Positions 16,878 to 26,170 of a DNA stretch of 64,000 bases are shown here, piece by piece. A model generated the notes under the pieces. That model searched no databases and had not been told where the DNA came from. It saw only the letters and a program-made list of their open reading frames with translations. The DNA lies in the NCBI RefSeq assembly GCF_047228935.1, contig NZ_JBFEGG010000003.1, forward strand, positions 434,001 through 498,000, in the 5' to 3' direction. The position numbers and the translations under genes were made by a program. Origin of the DNA: Ornithinibacillus sp047228935. Lineage in GTDB: Bacteria; Bacillota; Bacilli; Bacillales; Amphibacillaceae. Each line of letters starts with the position of its first letter. Within the stretch, counting starts at the first letter, position 1.

Positions 16878-16908
16878 CCACTCTTTATGAGAGTGGCTAC
16901 TTTTTTGA
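16874..16908 (+). terminator. Terminator after the luciferase-like gene
   Basis: GTAGCCACTCT pairs with AGAGTGGCTAC around a five-base loop, then TTTTTT. The stem overlaps the stop codon. Confidence 0.88.
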
Positions 16909-16922
16909 AGAAAATTATATTA

Positions 16923-17101
16923 TAGTGTAAATGATATAATTATTAATTTTAGAAAGCGTATTTTCCATTAGGGTAAATTTACTTTAAAAATGCCATTTTA
17001 CACTAGACTACTTGTTCATAGTTCAGATATAGTAAAGTGTGCATATATAACCTAAAACAAGATTATATTTATATGGACAAACAATATTAAAGTGTAATAT
17101 G
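16923..17101. repeat. Four dispersed AGTGTAA-type motifs upstream of the DedA gene
   Basis: Related words occur four times in the gap: TAGTGTAAATGAT at 16923-16935, its reverse form CCATTTTACACTA near 16993-17005, AAAGTGTGCATAT near 17034-17046 and AAAGTGTAATATG near 17089-17101. They may be operator sites of a dedA-uppP regulator, or chance in AT-rich DNA. Confidence 0.3.
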
Positions 17102-17118
17102 TCTTATGGAGGTACTAT

Positions 17119-17727
17119 ATGCAAGAGTGGATAACGAGTATTATGGAACAATTCGGCTATCTTGGTATTTTCTTTATGATGGCATTAGAAAATGTATTTC
17201 CCCCAATACCATCTGAAATTGTTTTACCATTTGGGGGATTTATGACGACAAACTCAGCACTAACAGTTTCCGGAGTAATTGTAACTGCCACTACTGGATC
17301 AATACTTGGGGCAATAATTCTTTATGGTATAGGCTTACTAATTGATGTAAAACGATTGGAAAAAATCATAGATAGATGGGGACACCTTATTCGAATAAAT
17401 AAAGAGGATATACATAAAGCAGATCGTTGGTTTGATAAATATGGTTATTGGACTGTATTATTTTGTCGTATGATACCATTAGTCAGAAGTTTAATATCGA
17501 TACCAGCTGGTATGTCTAATATGAGTTTTACTTTGTTCATATTGTTTACTTTGATCGGTACATTAATTTGGAATGTCATTTTAATCATGATTGGTGTTGT
17601 ATTAGGGGAAAACTGGCAAGATATATTAGGGTTTATGGATATGTATTCAACCATAACTTATGCATTTATTACTGGAGTCGTGATAATAGTTGTTATCTTG
17701 TTTATTGTAAAGAGGATTCGAAAATAA
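17119..17727 (+). CDS. DedA-family membrane protein
   Basis: 202 residues, DedA/SNARE-associated family (B. subtilis YngC-like). The family includes undecaprenyl-phosphate and phospholipid flippases or transporters. The re-entrant motif ENVFPPIPSEIVLPFGGF is at about 20-38. The membrane-embedded charged motif is FDKYGYWTVLFCRMIPLVRS followed by PAG, with the essential Arg. TGGAGG precedes the ATG. The next gene, uppP, begins 13 bases later, which supports a joint role in recycling the lipid carrier. Confidence 0.9.
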   Translation: MQEWITSIMEQFGYLGIFFMMALENVFPPIPSEIVLPFGGFMTTNSALTVSGVIVTATTGSILGAIILYGIGLLIDVKRLEKIIDRWGHLIRINKEDIHKADRWFDKYGYWTVLFCRMIPLVRSLISIPAGMSNMSFTLFILFTLIGTLIWNVILIMIGVVLGENWQDILGFMDMYSTITYAFITGVVIIVVILFIVKRIRK

Positions 17728-17740
17728 AGGAGAAATTAAA

Positions 17741-18574
17741 ATGGAGTTTTATGAAATTCTAAAAGCTATTATTTTAGGTTTAGTAGAAGGTTTAACGGAA
17801 TTTGCCCCGGTATCATCAACCGGTCATATGATTATAGTGGATGATATGTGGCTAAAATCAGAGGAATTTCTCGGGAAATACCCTGCGAATACATTCAAAA
17901 TTGTAATCCAACTAGGATCTATATTAGCAGTTGTAGTAGTTTTTTGGAGACGATTTGTTGATTTATTAGGGATTAATCGACTTATAAATAAACGAGCCGT
18001 ACCAAACAAACAACGTCTTAAGTTATCTCAAGTCATTGTAGGTCTTATTCCTGCAGGGGTATTTGGTGTATTATTTGAAGATTATATTGATGAATATTTG
18101 TTCTCAACAGAAACTGTATTAATTGGTTTACTTCTTGGTGCTATATTAATGATTGTTGCCGACCGATATGCTTCACCTAAGCCACCGGCGGAATCAGTTG
18201 ATCAAATTACCTATAAACAAGCACTTACTGTAGGGTTAATTCAATGTTTCTCACTATGGCCTGGTTTTTCAAGGTCAGGAGCAACCATTTCTGGCGGGGT
18301 GTTAATGGGGATGAGTCATAGAGCTGCTGCAGATTTTACTTTTATTATGGCGGTACCGATTATGGCAGGTGCAAGTTTCCTTTCCTTGCTTAAGAACTGG
18401 CAATACTTTACTGTTGATGCATTACCATTCTTTATAGTTGGATTCATAAGTGCTTTTGTATTTGCCTTAATTTCGATTAAATTTTTCTTAAAACTGATTA
18501 ATCGAATTAAATTAGTACCGTTTGCGGTTTATCGTATTATATTAGTTGTGATTATCTTTGTGTTTTTCTTATAA
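17741..18574 (+). CDS. uppP: Undecaprenyl-diphosphatase UppP (BacA)
   Basis: 277 residues, eight to nine membrane helices. It dephosphorylates undecaprenyl diphosphate so that the carrier can be reused in wall synthesis, and raises bacitracin resistance. Catalytic motif 1 is EGLTEFAPVSSTGH (Glu16, Glu20, His29). Motif 2 is PGFSRSGATISGG with the essential Arg. AAAGGAG before ATG. Directly downstream of the DedA gene, forming a two-gene lipid-carrier operon. Confidence 0.95.
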   Translation: MEFYEILKAIILGLVEGLTEFAPVSSTGHMIIVDDMWLKSEEFLGKYPANTFKIVIQLGSILAVVVVFWRRFVDLLGINRLINKRAVPNKQRLKLSQVIVGLIPAGVFGVLFEDYIDEYLFSTETVLIGLLLGAILMIVADRYASPKPPAESVDQITYKQALTVGLIQCFSLWPGFSRSGATISGGVLMGMSHRAAADFTFIMAVPIMAGASFLSLLKNWQYFTVDALPFFIVGFISAFVFALISIKFFLKLINRIKLVPFAVYRIILVVIIFVFFL

Positions 18575-18579
18575 GATGA

Positions 18580-18624
18580 AAAGAGGATATATCTAGTGGT
18601 AAACTCATTAGATATATCCTCTTT
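18580..18624. terminator. Long hairpin after uppP
   Basis: A 16-bp perfect stem (AAAGAGGATATATCTA with its complement) around a 13-base loop. Neither side has a clean T run, but it lies directly after uppP and is the only terminator candidate there. Confidence 0.55.
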
Positions 18625-18811
18625 GGTCTAATTGAAAGTATCGTTTTACTAATCCACTACTTGTTAGTAACTCAAATAAACTAATTAGCTCAGGTTGGAA
18701 AGTAGTTGGATGCTTTTCACTATTCTTCGTAATTTCCTCATTATCTTCCCAAAACAACTGAAATCTTAATTTGTTGTTATAACTGCAAAAAACGGAGGTG
18801 AATTTAATTTT
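18608..18811 (-). pseudogene. Open frame without start, possible gene remnant
   Basis: On the minus strand 67 codons are open between an upstream stop at 18814-18812 and the TAA at 18610-18608. The translation looks protein-like (LFWEDNEEITKNSEKHPTTF, then PELISLFELLTSSGLVKR). There is no ATG or GTG. The only usable start is a TTG in mid-frame without a ribosome site. An ATG TAA sits just outside the open stretch, so a 5' truncation or frameshift is possible. No family recognised. The rest of the gap to 19034 holds no other gene that I can see. Confidence 0.25.
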
Positions 18812-19034
18812 TTACATATATTGCTGTAAAAAAATCGCAACAGAAGTTATTATTCTAATTCCTAATACGGGTTTCTTAAATATAGCCTTATCCCCTCTAT
18901 ACTTTCTGTAGTTCTATTTATGTATATTTAAGAGCAAGATCAAAAAGATAGTATCAAAAAAGGAATAACATCATATTGTGTATCATAACAATTTTATAAT
19001 ATTATTAACTGTTATATAAAAGGTGGTGTATTCG

Positions 19035-19136
19035 TTGAAAAAACAAACTGAAAGATGCCCCGAATGTGGTACTTACGTTGAAAACTTAGGTTTTACGCTT
19101 GAGTGTGAATATTGCTTATCAAAAAAAGAAGAGTAA
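19035..19136 (+). CDS. Small zinc-ribbon protein (YhfH-like)
   Basis: 33 residues from TTG 19035, eight bases after AAAGGTGGTG. It contains two Cys pairs, CPECG near residues 8-12 and CEYC at 24-27, the pattern of a single zinc ribbon. Size and layout recall the YhfH-like proteins of Bacillaceae, of unknown function. The TAA lies 73 bases before malate synthase. TATAAT near 18995 could serve as its promoter. Confidence 0.6.
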   Translation: MKKQTERCPECGTYVENLGFTLECEYCLSKKEE

Positions 19137-19209
19137 TTTTTTTTGGATACCCTGTTATATAACATATTTTCGCGTATAATCGTGTATTACAACAATTGGG
19201 AGGGGTTGC

Positions 19210-20805
19210 ATGAATCATCAACTAGAAGTTTCTGGTTATGTAATCAATCAGGAACAAATATTGACTGATGAAGCTTTACTTTTTCTAAAAGAGCTTCACT
19301 TTCGTTTTGATAATCTGAGAAAAGAACTGTTAGGAAAGAGAAAAGAATTGCAAGAAACACTTAACCAGGGGAACACGCTGAATTTCTTAGAAGAAACAGC
19401 TACTATCCGAAACAGTGAATGGACTATTGCACCACTTCCGGAAGACTTACAGGATAGAAGAGTGGAAATTACAGGGCCAGTTCAGAGGAAAATGATTATC
19501 CATGCGTTAAATTCTGGTGCAAATGTATTTATGGCTGACTTCGAGGATGCAACATCGCCAACCTGGGAAAATATGGTCCATGGCCAACTAAATTTACGTG
19601 ATGCCATTCGTCGAGAAATAGATTTTGTTGCTGAAAACGGGAAGGAATATAAATTAAATAAAGAAACAGCAGTCCTAATAGTAAGACCTAGAGGATGGCA
19701 TTTAGAAGAAAAACATTTGACCGTAAATGGTGAGGCGATGTCTGGTAGTTTATTTGATTTTGGTCTTTACTTTTTTCATAATGCCAAACAACTAATTGAA
19801 AATGGCACCGGGCCATATTTTTATCTGCCAAAGCTAGAACATTATAAAGAAGCTCGTCTGTGGAATGAGGTTTTCTTATTTGCAGAGGAATGGCTAGGTA
19901 TTCCAAGTGGGACGATTAAAGCTACCGTATTAATAGAAACGATAACTGCTGCATTTCAAATGGATGAGATTTTATATGAGTTAAAGGAACATTCGGCAGG
20001 CTTAAATTGTGGAAGATGGGATTACATCTTCAGTTTTATAAAGAAATTCCACCAGCATGATAGTGTAATTTTTCCAAACCGTGCTTCTGTTACAATGGAG
20101 ACTCCATTTATGAGAGCCTATTCTTTACAGCTCATCAAAACCTGTCATAAACGAAATGCACCAGCAATAGGAGGGATGTCAGCACAAATTCCAGTAAAGA
20201 ATGATGCTGCTCTCAATAAAGTTGCTTTTAACAAAGTGCGTATTGACAAAGAAAGAGAAGTTCGAGACGGACATGATGGTACATGGGTTGCTCATCCGGG
20301 AATGGTTTCACTTGTAAAAGAAGTATTTAATAAAGGAATGTCTAGTTCTAATCAAATTGATAGAAAATTAGAATATCATATTACAAGCAAGGAATTACTA
20401 GAAATACCACAAGGGAAAATAACTTTTGACGGCTTGAGGATTAACATTAGTGTTAGTATCGAATATATTGCTGCTTGGTTAAGGGGTATAGGCGCGGTCC
20501 CTATAAATAACCAAATGGAAGATGCTGCCACAGCTGAAATTTCGAGAGCACAAGTTTGGCAGTGGGTTAAGCACCCTAAAGGAAAACTAGAAGATAATAC
20601 GAAGATTACGATTGAACTCGTAGATAAGATTGTTAAATCGGAGTTAGAAAATATTCGAACAAAAATTGGGGAAGATTTCGACACAAGTAAATACGTAGAG
20701 GCCTCTGAAATTTTTACTAAGTTACTAAAGAGTGATGTGTTTATCGAATTTTTAACTTTACCTGCCTATGAGGTGTTATTAAAAGAAGGGAGAAGATTGC
20801 GATGA
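19210..20805 (+). CDS. aceB: Malate synthase A
   Basis: 531 residues, the size of malate synthase A. It condenses acetyl-CoA with glyoxylate to malate, the second step of the glyoxylate shunt. The family signature HSAGLNCGRWDYIFSFIKKF is complete (near 258-277). Also visible: MADFEDATSPTWENMVHGQ, the IRPRGWH-like RPRGWHLEEKHL and GMSAQIPV. GGGAGGGG before ATG. It overlaps the isocitrate lyase gene by four bases (ATGA), so both shunt enzymes are translationally coupled. A TATAAT box lies at 19175-19180 and a perfect palindrome TGTTATATAACA at 19153-19164. Confidence 0.96.
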   Translation: MNHQLEVSGYVINQEQILTDEALLFLKELHFRFDNLRKELLGKRKELQETLNQGNTLNFLEETATIRNSEWTIAPLPEDLQDRRVEITGPVQRKMIIHALNSGANVFMADFEDATSPTWENMVHGQLNLRDAIRREIDFVAENGKEYKLNKETAVLIVRPRGWHLEEKHLTVNGEAMSGSLFDFGLYFFHNAKQLIENGTGPYFYLPKLEHYKEARLWNEVFLFAEEWLGIPSGTIKATVLIETITAAFQMDEILYELKEHSAGLNCGRWDYIFSFIKKFHQHDSVIFPNRASVTMETPFMRAYSLQLIKTCHKRNAPAIGGMSAQIPVKNDAALNKVAFNKVRIDKEREVRDGHDGTWVAHPGMVSLVKEVFNKGMSSSNQIDRKLEYHITSKELLEIPQGKITFDGLRINISVSIEYIAAWLRGIGAVPINNQMEDAATAEISRAQVWQWVKHPKGKLEDNTKITIELVDKIVKSELENIRTKIGEDFDTSKYVEASEIFTKLLKSDVFIEFLTLPAYEVLLKEGRRLR

Positions 20806-22073
20806 CCAATTTACGTGTTGAACAATTACAAGAAGATTGGGAGAATAACAGTAGATGGGAAGGTGTAGAAAGACCTTATAAAGCAGAAGATGTGGTTCGG
20901 TTACGGGGATCAATAGATATAGAATATACGTTGGCAAAGATCGGTGCAAAAAAACTATGGGAAATGCTACGTAGTGATTTTTATGTCAAAGCATTGGGGG
21001 CGTTAACTGGGAATCAGGCGGTACAACAAGTTAAAGCGGGATTAAAAGCAATTTACTTAAGCGGGTGGCAAGTGGCAGCAGATGCAAATGTCGCAGGACA
21101 AATGTATCCAGACCAAAGCTTATACCCAGTAAATAGCGTACCAACAGTAGTAAAGCGTATTAATCAGGCATTACAACGTGCAGATCAAATACATTTTTTA
21201 GAAGGAAAAGAAGACATTGACTGGATAGTCCCAATAGTTGCTGACGCAGAAGCTGGGTTTGGTGGGCAATTAAATGTGTTTGAGCTTATGAAGTCAATGA
21301 TTGAGGCGGGAGCAGCAGCAGTTCACTTTGAAGATCAGCTGTCTTCAGAAAAGAAATGTGGTCATCTTGGTGGAAAGGTATTACTTCCAACTCAAACAGC
21401 AATAAGAAATTTAATTGCAGCTCGATTTGCGGCAGATGTAATGGGAACATCAACAATTATAATTGCTAGAACCGATGCTAATGCAGCCGATTTAATCACA
21501 AGTGATATCGATCCTGGTGATGCAGATTTTATAACTAATGAAAGGACTACAGAGGGATTTTTCAGAACGAGAGCGGGAATTGAGCAGGCAATTGCTAGGG
21601 GAATATCGTATGCTCCATATGCTGATTTAATTTGGTGTGAAACATCTGAACCTAATCTAGAAGAAGCGAGGCAATTTGCTAATGCTATTCATGAGAAATA
21701 TCCAAGTAAACTACTGGCATATAACTGTTCTCCATCATTTAACTGGAAGCAAAAGCTTTCTGATGAAGAGATTGCGAGTTTCCAAGATGAGCTTGCGAAC
21801 ATGGGATATAAATTCCAGTTTGTAACATTAGCAGGTTTCCATGCTTTAAATCATAGTATGTTTCAATTAGCAAGAGAATATAGTGAGTCGGGAATGGTTG
21901 CATATTCCGAGCTACAACAAAAAGAATTTGCCAGTGAGGAATTTGGTTATACTGCGACAAGGCATCAAAGAGAGGTCGGAACAGGGTACTTTGATGAAAT
22001 TGCTCAAGTCATTTCAGGAGGAACATCATCTACGGTAGCGTTAAAAGGATCAACAGAAGAGGCACAATTTTAA
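20802..22073 (+). CDS. aceA: Isocitrate lyase
   Basis: 423 residues. It splits isocitrate into succinate and glyoxylate, so acetate and fatty acids can feed growth. The catalytic KKCGHLGGK loop has Cys186. Other marks are GWQVAADANVAGQMYPDQSL, ADAEAGFGG, HFEDQLSSEKK and YNCSPSFNWK. ATG overlaps the end of aceB. Together with fadNAE further along the window it lets the cell grow on fatty acids. B. subtilis itself lacks the shunt, while many Bacillus and Oceanobacillus relatives have it. Confidence 0.97.
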   Translation: MTNLRVEQLQEDWENNSRWEGVERPYKAEDVVRLRGSIDIEYTLAKIGAKKLWEMLRSDFYVKALGALTGNQAVQQVKAGLKAIYLSGWQVAADANVAGQMYPDQSLYPVNSVPTVVKRINQALQRADQIHFLEGKEDIDWIVPIVADAEAGFGGQLNVFELMKSMIEAGAAAVHFEDQLSSEKKCGHLGGKVLLPTQTAIRNLIAARFAADVMGTSTIIIARTDANAADLITSDIDPGDADFITNERTTEGFFRTRAGIEQAIARGISYAPYADLIWCETSEPNLEEARQFANAIHEKYPSKLLAYNCSPSFNWKQKLSDEEIASFQDELANMGYKFQFVTLAGFHALNHSMFQLAREYSESGMVAYSELQQKEFASEEFGYTATRHQREVGTGYFDEIAQVISGGTSSTVALKGSTEEAQF

Positions 22074-22097
22074 TATAATAGATTTATAGAAATTTAT

Positions 22098-22138
22098 GAA
22101 AAACATCGTGAGTATGAGTCTCATGATGTTTTTCTTTT
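22098..22138 (+). terminator. Terminator after aceA
   Basis: GAAAAACATCGTGAG pairs with CTCATGATGTTTTTC around a short loop, followed by TTTTT. Confidence 0.85.
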
Positions 22139-22139
22139 T

Positions 22140-22456
22140 GTAGGACACATAGTGTAATGAAGGAATAATGGACTGAGAATACTTCATCACAACCAGAAGA
22201 ATTTATTCAACAAAACTAGCACCACCGATAAAAAAATTATTACCCTGAGAGATCTGTTAACTCCTAAGTAAATTGCCCTATTACTCTTCCTCTCATTAGA
22301 AATCTCCCCTGTCTTAGTACCTACTACTATCTTTTGAAATCTTTTTGTAACAGAACAATAATATTCATGAAATTAAGTAATGATATACTTCTAATTAACT
22401 AATAATAGACTTAATAGATTTGGAAAATAGATACATAGATTTAGTAGACTAGTTGG
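22140..22456. other. 317-bp gap without a supported gene
   Basis: Between the aceA terminator and the endopeptidase gene I see no gene with a ribosome site. The minus strand is open for about 55 codons with a hydrophobic stretch near its end, but without a start or site, so it was not called. The 3' part is very AT-rich and should hold the promoter of the next gene. Confidence 0.4.
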
Positions 22457-22480
22457 ATGTCTAGAAAGCGGGGAAAGAAA

Positions 22481-23668
22481 TTGAAAAAGTCTTTCATTAC
22501 CATTACCACAGTTGCCATCATTGGTTTAACAAGTAATTTTGCTATTGATTCGGTACATGCAGAAAAAAGTTTATCAACTATTCAAAGTGAGCGATCTGAT
22601 ATTCAAAATAAACTTTCTAGCACCGAGGAAGAAATTGCCAATGTTTTGGTAGAGTTAGAAGAATTAAATGAAGAAATCAAGCAAGTAGATAGTGCATTAA
22701 AATCAAACCAAAACATGATTGATGATACAAATGCCCAAATTAAGACGACAGAAGAAGAAATTGCTGAATTAGAAGAGCAAATTGATACTCGATATGATAT
22801 TTTGGGTAATAGAATGGTAAATTATCAAAAGAATGGTGGAAACCTTGGGTTTCTAGATGTAATCTTTGGATCGAATAGTTTTGCCGATTTTATTAGTCGC
22901 TTAACAGCAGTTAATAAGATTACTTCTTCTGATGCAGATTTAGTTAACCAATTAGAAGAAGATAAAGAAACCGTAGCTAAAAAGTTAGTAGAGTTATCTG
23001 ACCTTCAAATCGAGCTTGAAGGAATGCAAGAAACTATTTTGGCGCAAAAAGAGCAAAATGAAGCGAAGAAAAAAGAACTAAGCGAAAAAGAAAACAGTCT
23101 CCAAGCAAAAATTAAAGACTTACAATTAAAAGATAGTCAATTAGCATCCATTGAAGCTCAAGTTAATCGTCAATTAGCTGCAAATCGTACTGCTTCAAAT
23201 CCAGTAGCTTCAAGTGGAAATAATAATACATCGAATTCTAATGGTACGTTAACTCAATTAAGCAAGAATAATTCGCAAAGTGCACCAGTTGTTTCAAGTA
23301 ATGTAGTTCAAACTGCAATCAATGCAGGGTATCCTCATTTAGGAACACCTTATGTATGGGCTGGTAAAGGTCCTGGTGGATTTGATTGTTCAGGGTTTGT
23401 TTCATGGGCTTACGCACAAGCGGGTATTTCACTACCATCAAGTACGGCTGCAATGCAATATTCCGGAACAAAGGTTTCATACAGTGATATTAGACCTGGC
23501 GATTTAGTATTCTTTAACACATATAAGACAAATGGTCACGTAGGAATTTACATAGGTAATGGTAAATTCATCGGTGCACAAAATTCGACAGGGTTGGCAA
23601 TTGCTAATATGACATCCGGATATTGGAAAAATCATTTTAGTGGTCATGTAAGAAGAGTAGTAAACTAA
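22481..23668 (+). CDS. Secreted peptidoglycan endopeptidase, coiled coil plus NlpC/P60 (CwlO-like)
   Basis: 395 residues from TTG 22481 (403 from ATG 22457). A Sec signal peptide (KKSFITITTVAIIGLTSNFA, cut after VHA) is followed by a coiled coil at about 30-235 with the KNGGNLGFLDVIFGSNSFAD turn typical of CwlO/PcsB. A Ser/Asn-rich linker then leads to an NlpC/P60 domain (about 280-395). Catalytic Cys is in GFDCSGFVSWAY (near 303), His in NGHVGIYIGNG and the third polar residue after it. Cleaves D-Glu-mDAP bonds for wall elongation; in Bacillus CwlO is activated by FtsEX. GCGGGG at 22469-22474 favours the TTG start. Confidence 0.88.
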   Translation: MKKSFITITTVAIIGLTSNFAIDSVHAEKSLSTIQSERSDIQNKLSSTEEEIANVLVELEELNEEIKQVDSALKSNQNMIDDTNAQIKTTEEEIAELEEQIDTRYDILGNRMVNYQKNGGNLGFLDVIFGSNSFADFISRLTAVNKITSSDADLVNQLEEDKETVAKKLVELSDLQIELEGMQETILAQKEQNEAKKKELSEKENSLQAKIKDLQLKDSQLASIEAQVNRQLAANRTASNPVASSGNNNTSNSNGTLTQLSKNNSQSAPVVSSNVVQTAINAGYPHLGTPYVWAGKGPGGFDCSGFVSWAYAQAGISLPSSTAAMQYSGTKVSYSDIRPGDLVFFNTYKTNGHVGIYIGNGKFIGAQNSTGLAIANMTSGYWKNHFSGHVRRVVN

Positions 23669-23690
23669 ATATTTTAAAATCCATTGATAT

Positions 23691-23741
23691 AAGGGCCAAA
23701 CTTTTCAATTTATTTGAGGAGTTTGGCCCTTATTTATTTTT
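23691..23741 (+). terminator. Terminator after the endopeptidase gene
   Basis: AAGGGCCAAAC pairs with GTTTGGCCCTT around an AT-rich loop, then TATTTATTTTTT. Confidence 0.85.
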
Positions 23742-23838
23742 TAACATGGAAACCCTTAACCCGTGCAAAGTATAAAATATGTTAGTTGTAGAATAATAAC
23801 CCTTGTCTTTTGAAATTTTTATAGGGAAAGGATTTAGT

Positions 23839-25335
23839 ATGAAAAAACAATCCTATAATAATCCTGTATTTTATATATCGGGTTCAATCATTTTATTACT
23901 CGTAATTATAGGAGCAATATTACCAGTACAGTTTGGTGAAGTGGCTCAAACGCTATTTAGCTTTACTACAGTTAATTTTGGTTGGCTATACTTATTAGCT
24001 GTTTTTATGTTTGTAATATTCTTAATCGCGCTTTCTGTTAGTAAACATGGAAAGACAAGACTTGGGCCACAAAATTCTCGTCCAGAGTATCCTTTTTTCA
24101 CTTGGATTGGGATGCTGTTCTCAGCTGGGTTTGGATCTGGTTTAGTATTTTGGGGTGTTGCTGAACCAATGTCACACTTTTTTGAGACTCCTTTTCCAGA
24201 ACTAGGGAGTAAGACAGAAGAAGCTGCTAGAGTCGCGATGGGTTATGCCTTTTTCCATTGGGGTATAAGCCAGTGGTCTGTATTTGCTGTAGTAGGATTG
24301 ATTATTGCGTACAATCAATTTAAAAAGGAAAAAAATGGACTTATTTCCACAGCGATAAAGCCAGTTGTAGGGAAAAATATAATTATTAAGAACACGATTG
24401 ATTCATTAGCGGTCATTGCAACTGTAATGGGGGTTGCCACATCATTAGGGCTTGGTATATTGCAGATGACTGGAGGATTATCGAGTATATTTGGATTTCA
24501 AAATTCTACATTTCTCCAGATTATTATAGCAGTCGTAATACTTATATTGTATCTACTCTCTACTAGTACAGGACTTAATAAAGGTATTAAGTGGCTAAGT
24601 AATCTTAATCTTGGACTAGCATTACTTTTATTATTGTTCGTTTTCTTTGTAGGTCCTACCGTTTTTATTTTAAACTCTTTAGTACTCGGTCTAGGAGATT
24701 ATCTTACTAATTTTATTGAATACAGCCTTCGGTTAACACCGTATCAAGGAGGAAGCTGGGTTCGTGATTGGACGATATTTTACTGGGCATGGGCTATTGC
24801 GTGGTCTCCATTTGTAGGAGCTTTTGTCGCAAGGGTTTCTAGAGGAAGAACAATACGAGAATTTGTTATTGGAGTATTAATAGTACCACCAGCTATTGCT
24901 TGTTTATGGGTTGCAGCCTTTGGTGGTGCAGCACTTCATAGTGACCTTATGAATGGAACTAAGATTGCTGAAGCGGTAAATCGCGATGTGGCAGTTGCGC
25001 TATTTGAAACGTTCGGCGTTATGCCACTAACAATTTTAATGTCTATTTTATCAATCTTACTAATATTTACGTTTTTAGTTACTTCTGCTGATTCTGCAAC
25101 GTATATTCTAAGTAGTATGACATCTAAGGGAAGTTTGAATCCTGCATTAATGGTAAAGATTATATGGGGAGTATTAATTACAGCAATAGCAGTAGTATTA
25201 TTACTAGCTGGCGGGTTAGATGCTCTTCAAACTGCTTCCCTCATCTCCGCATTACCTTTTACAATCATATTAATTATTATTGTAATTGCCTTTATTAAGC
25301 TTCTAAAAGTAAACTATGCCGCAAAGAAAGAATGA
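23839..25335 (+). CDS. BCCT-family betaine/choline/carnitine transporter
   Basis: 498 residues, twelve predicted helices. BCCT carriers take up glycine betaine and related solutes with sodium and are activated by osmotic stress (OpuD, BetP). The TM3 motif GFGSGLVFWGVAEPMSHFFE and the signature WTIFYWAWAIAWSPFVGAFV with RVSRGRTIREFV are clear. The tail is short (no long osmosensor). AAAGGA before ATG 23839; the upstream TTG at 23803 has no site. Fits a halotolerant host. Confidence 0.93.
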   Translation: MKKQSYNNPVFYISGSIILLLVIIGAILPVQFGEVAQTLFSFTTVNFGWLYLLAVFMFVIFLIALSVSKHGKTRLGPQNSRPEYPFFTWIGMLFSAGFGSGLVFWGVAEPMSHFFETPFPELGSKTEEAARVAMGYAFFHWGISQWSVFAVVGLIIAYNQFKKEKNGLISTAIKPVVGKNIIIKNTIDSLAVIATVMGVATSLGLGILQMTGGLSSIFGFQNSTFLQIIIAVVILILYLLSTSTGLNKGIKWLSNLNLGLALLLLLFVFFVGPTVFILNSLVLGLGDYLTNFIEYSLRLTPYQGGSWVRDWTIFYWAWAIAWSPFVGAFVARVSRGRTIREFVIGVLIVPPAIACLWVAAFGGAALHSDLMNGTKIAEAVNRDVAVALFETFGVMPLTILMSILSILLIFTFLVTSADSATYILSSMTSKGSLNPALMVKIIWGVLITAIAVVLLLAGGLDALQTASLISALPFTIILIIIVIAFIKLLKVNYAAKKE

Positions 25336-25347
25336 AAGGATGCATGA

Positions 25348-25377
25348 ACAGTTACTCCTTGGGGGTAACTGTTTTTC
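25348..25377. terminator. Bidirectional terminator between BCCT and YitT genes
   Basis: AACAGTTACTCC pairs with GGGGTAACTGTT around a three-base loop, with TTTTT on the right. The TAA of the leftward YitT gene (25352-25354) lies inside the stem. Confidence 0.75.
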
Positions 25378-25957
25378 TATGTTCCCAAATACTTGTTATG
25401 AAAAAAGTAGTAAAACCGACAACTATAATTAATATGGCAGAGTATAAAATTTTAGATTCTGGAATAACGATGGATCCAATTAATATTACAAGACTATCAA
25501 TAACAAGAATAATTAAAGCGACATTTATGGAAGTGATTTTAGAAAAAATCAAAGCTATTAAATCTGAACCACCGGTACTGATATGATTTAGTAGCATAAT
25601 GCTCATCCCAATACCTATCGTCAATCCCGCTAAGATACTACTAATAACTATAGGAGTGTATGAATAGAACGATAAAGGGCGAAATAAATCAATAAAAAAG
25701 GAAGATACCAATAAGCCATGAATGCCATTATAAAAATAATTACGATTATAATAGAATGCAATAATATAAAGTGGAATACTTAATATAATAATCGTTAAAC
25801 CAGGCGGGAAATTAAATGCATATTTCCCAATTAAGCCAAGTCCAATCATCCCACCATCGAGTAAATGATGTGGAATAGCAAATAAATTAATTCCAAACGC
25901 AATAAATAGACTTCCAACTAAAATTGCCAACGATTTTTGTACCAAGTTATTAACCAC
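25352..25957 (-). CDS. YitT-family membrane protein, short form
   Basis: 201 residues with five to six hydrophobic helices. The FAIPHHLLDGGMIGLGLIGKY and HISTGGSDLIALIFSK blocks belong to the YitT_membrane (DUF161) family. Most Bacillus members have about 280 residues with a C-terminal cytosolic DUF2179 domain. That domain is missing here; the protein ends soon after the last helix (WEHRKTVTPKE). Function of the family is unknown. AAGGTGGTTAATAAC-type site near the start. Confidence 0.8.
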   Translation of the reverse strand: MVNNLVQKSLAILVGSLFIAFGINLFAIPHHLLDGGMIGLGLIGKYAFNFPPGLTIIILSIPLYIIAFYYNRNYFYNGIHGLLVSSFFIDLFRPLSFYSYTPIVISSILAGLTIGIGMSIMLLNHISTGGSDLIALIFSKITSINVALIILVIDSLVILIGSIVIPESKILYSAILIIVVGFTTFFITSIWEHRKTVTPKE

Positions 25958-26170
25958 CTTGTCATATGTCTCATCCTATTGTATGAAGGACTTGTCCATA
26001 TGATGAAAGGGACTAGAAAAATTTTGTAGACTGAATGTTTTAGATAGAATATAATTAAGTTAGGAAGGTAGGTGATTCTGATGGGAAGGCAATAGTTTTG
26101 TTAAATAAAATTAATTTCGCTGATGTTTTAATATCCCAATGGATAGAATCATCTACGAAATGGATCGGTT

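Noticed and set aside
22140..22456. Minus-strand open stretch of about 55 codons with a hydrophobic end
   Set aside because: No start codon or ribosome site, and no recognisable family.
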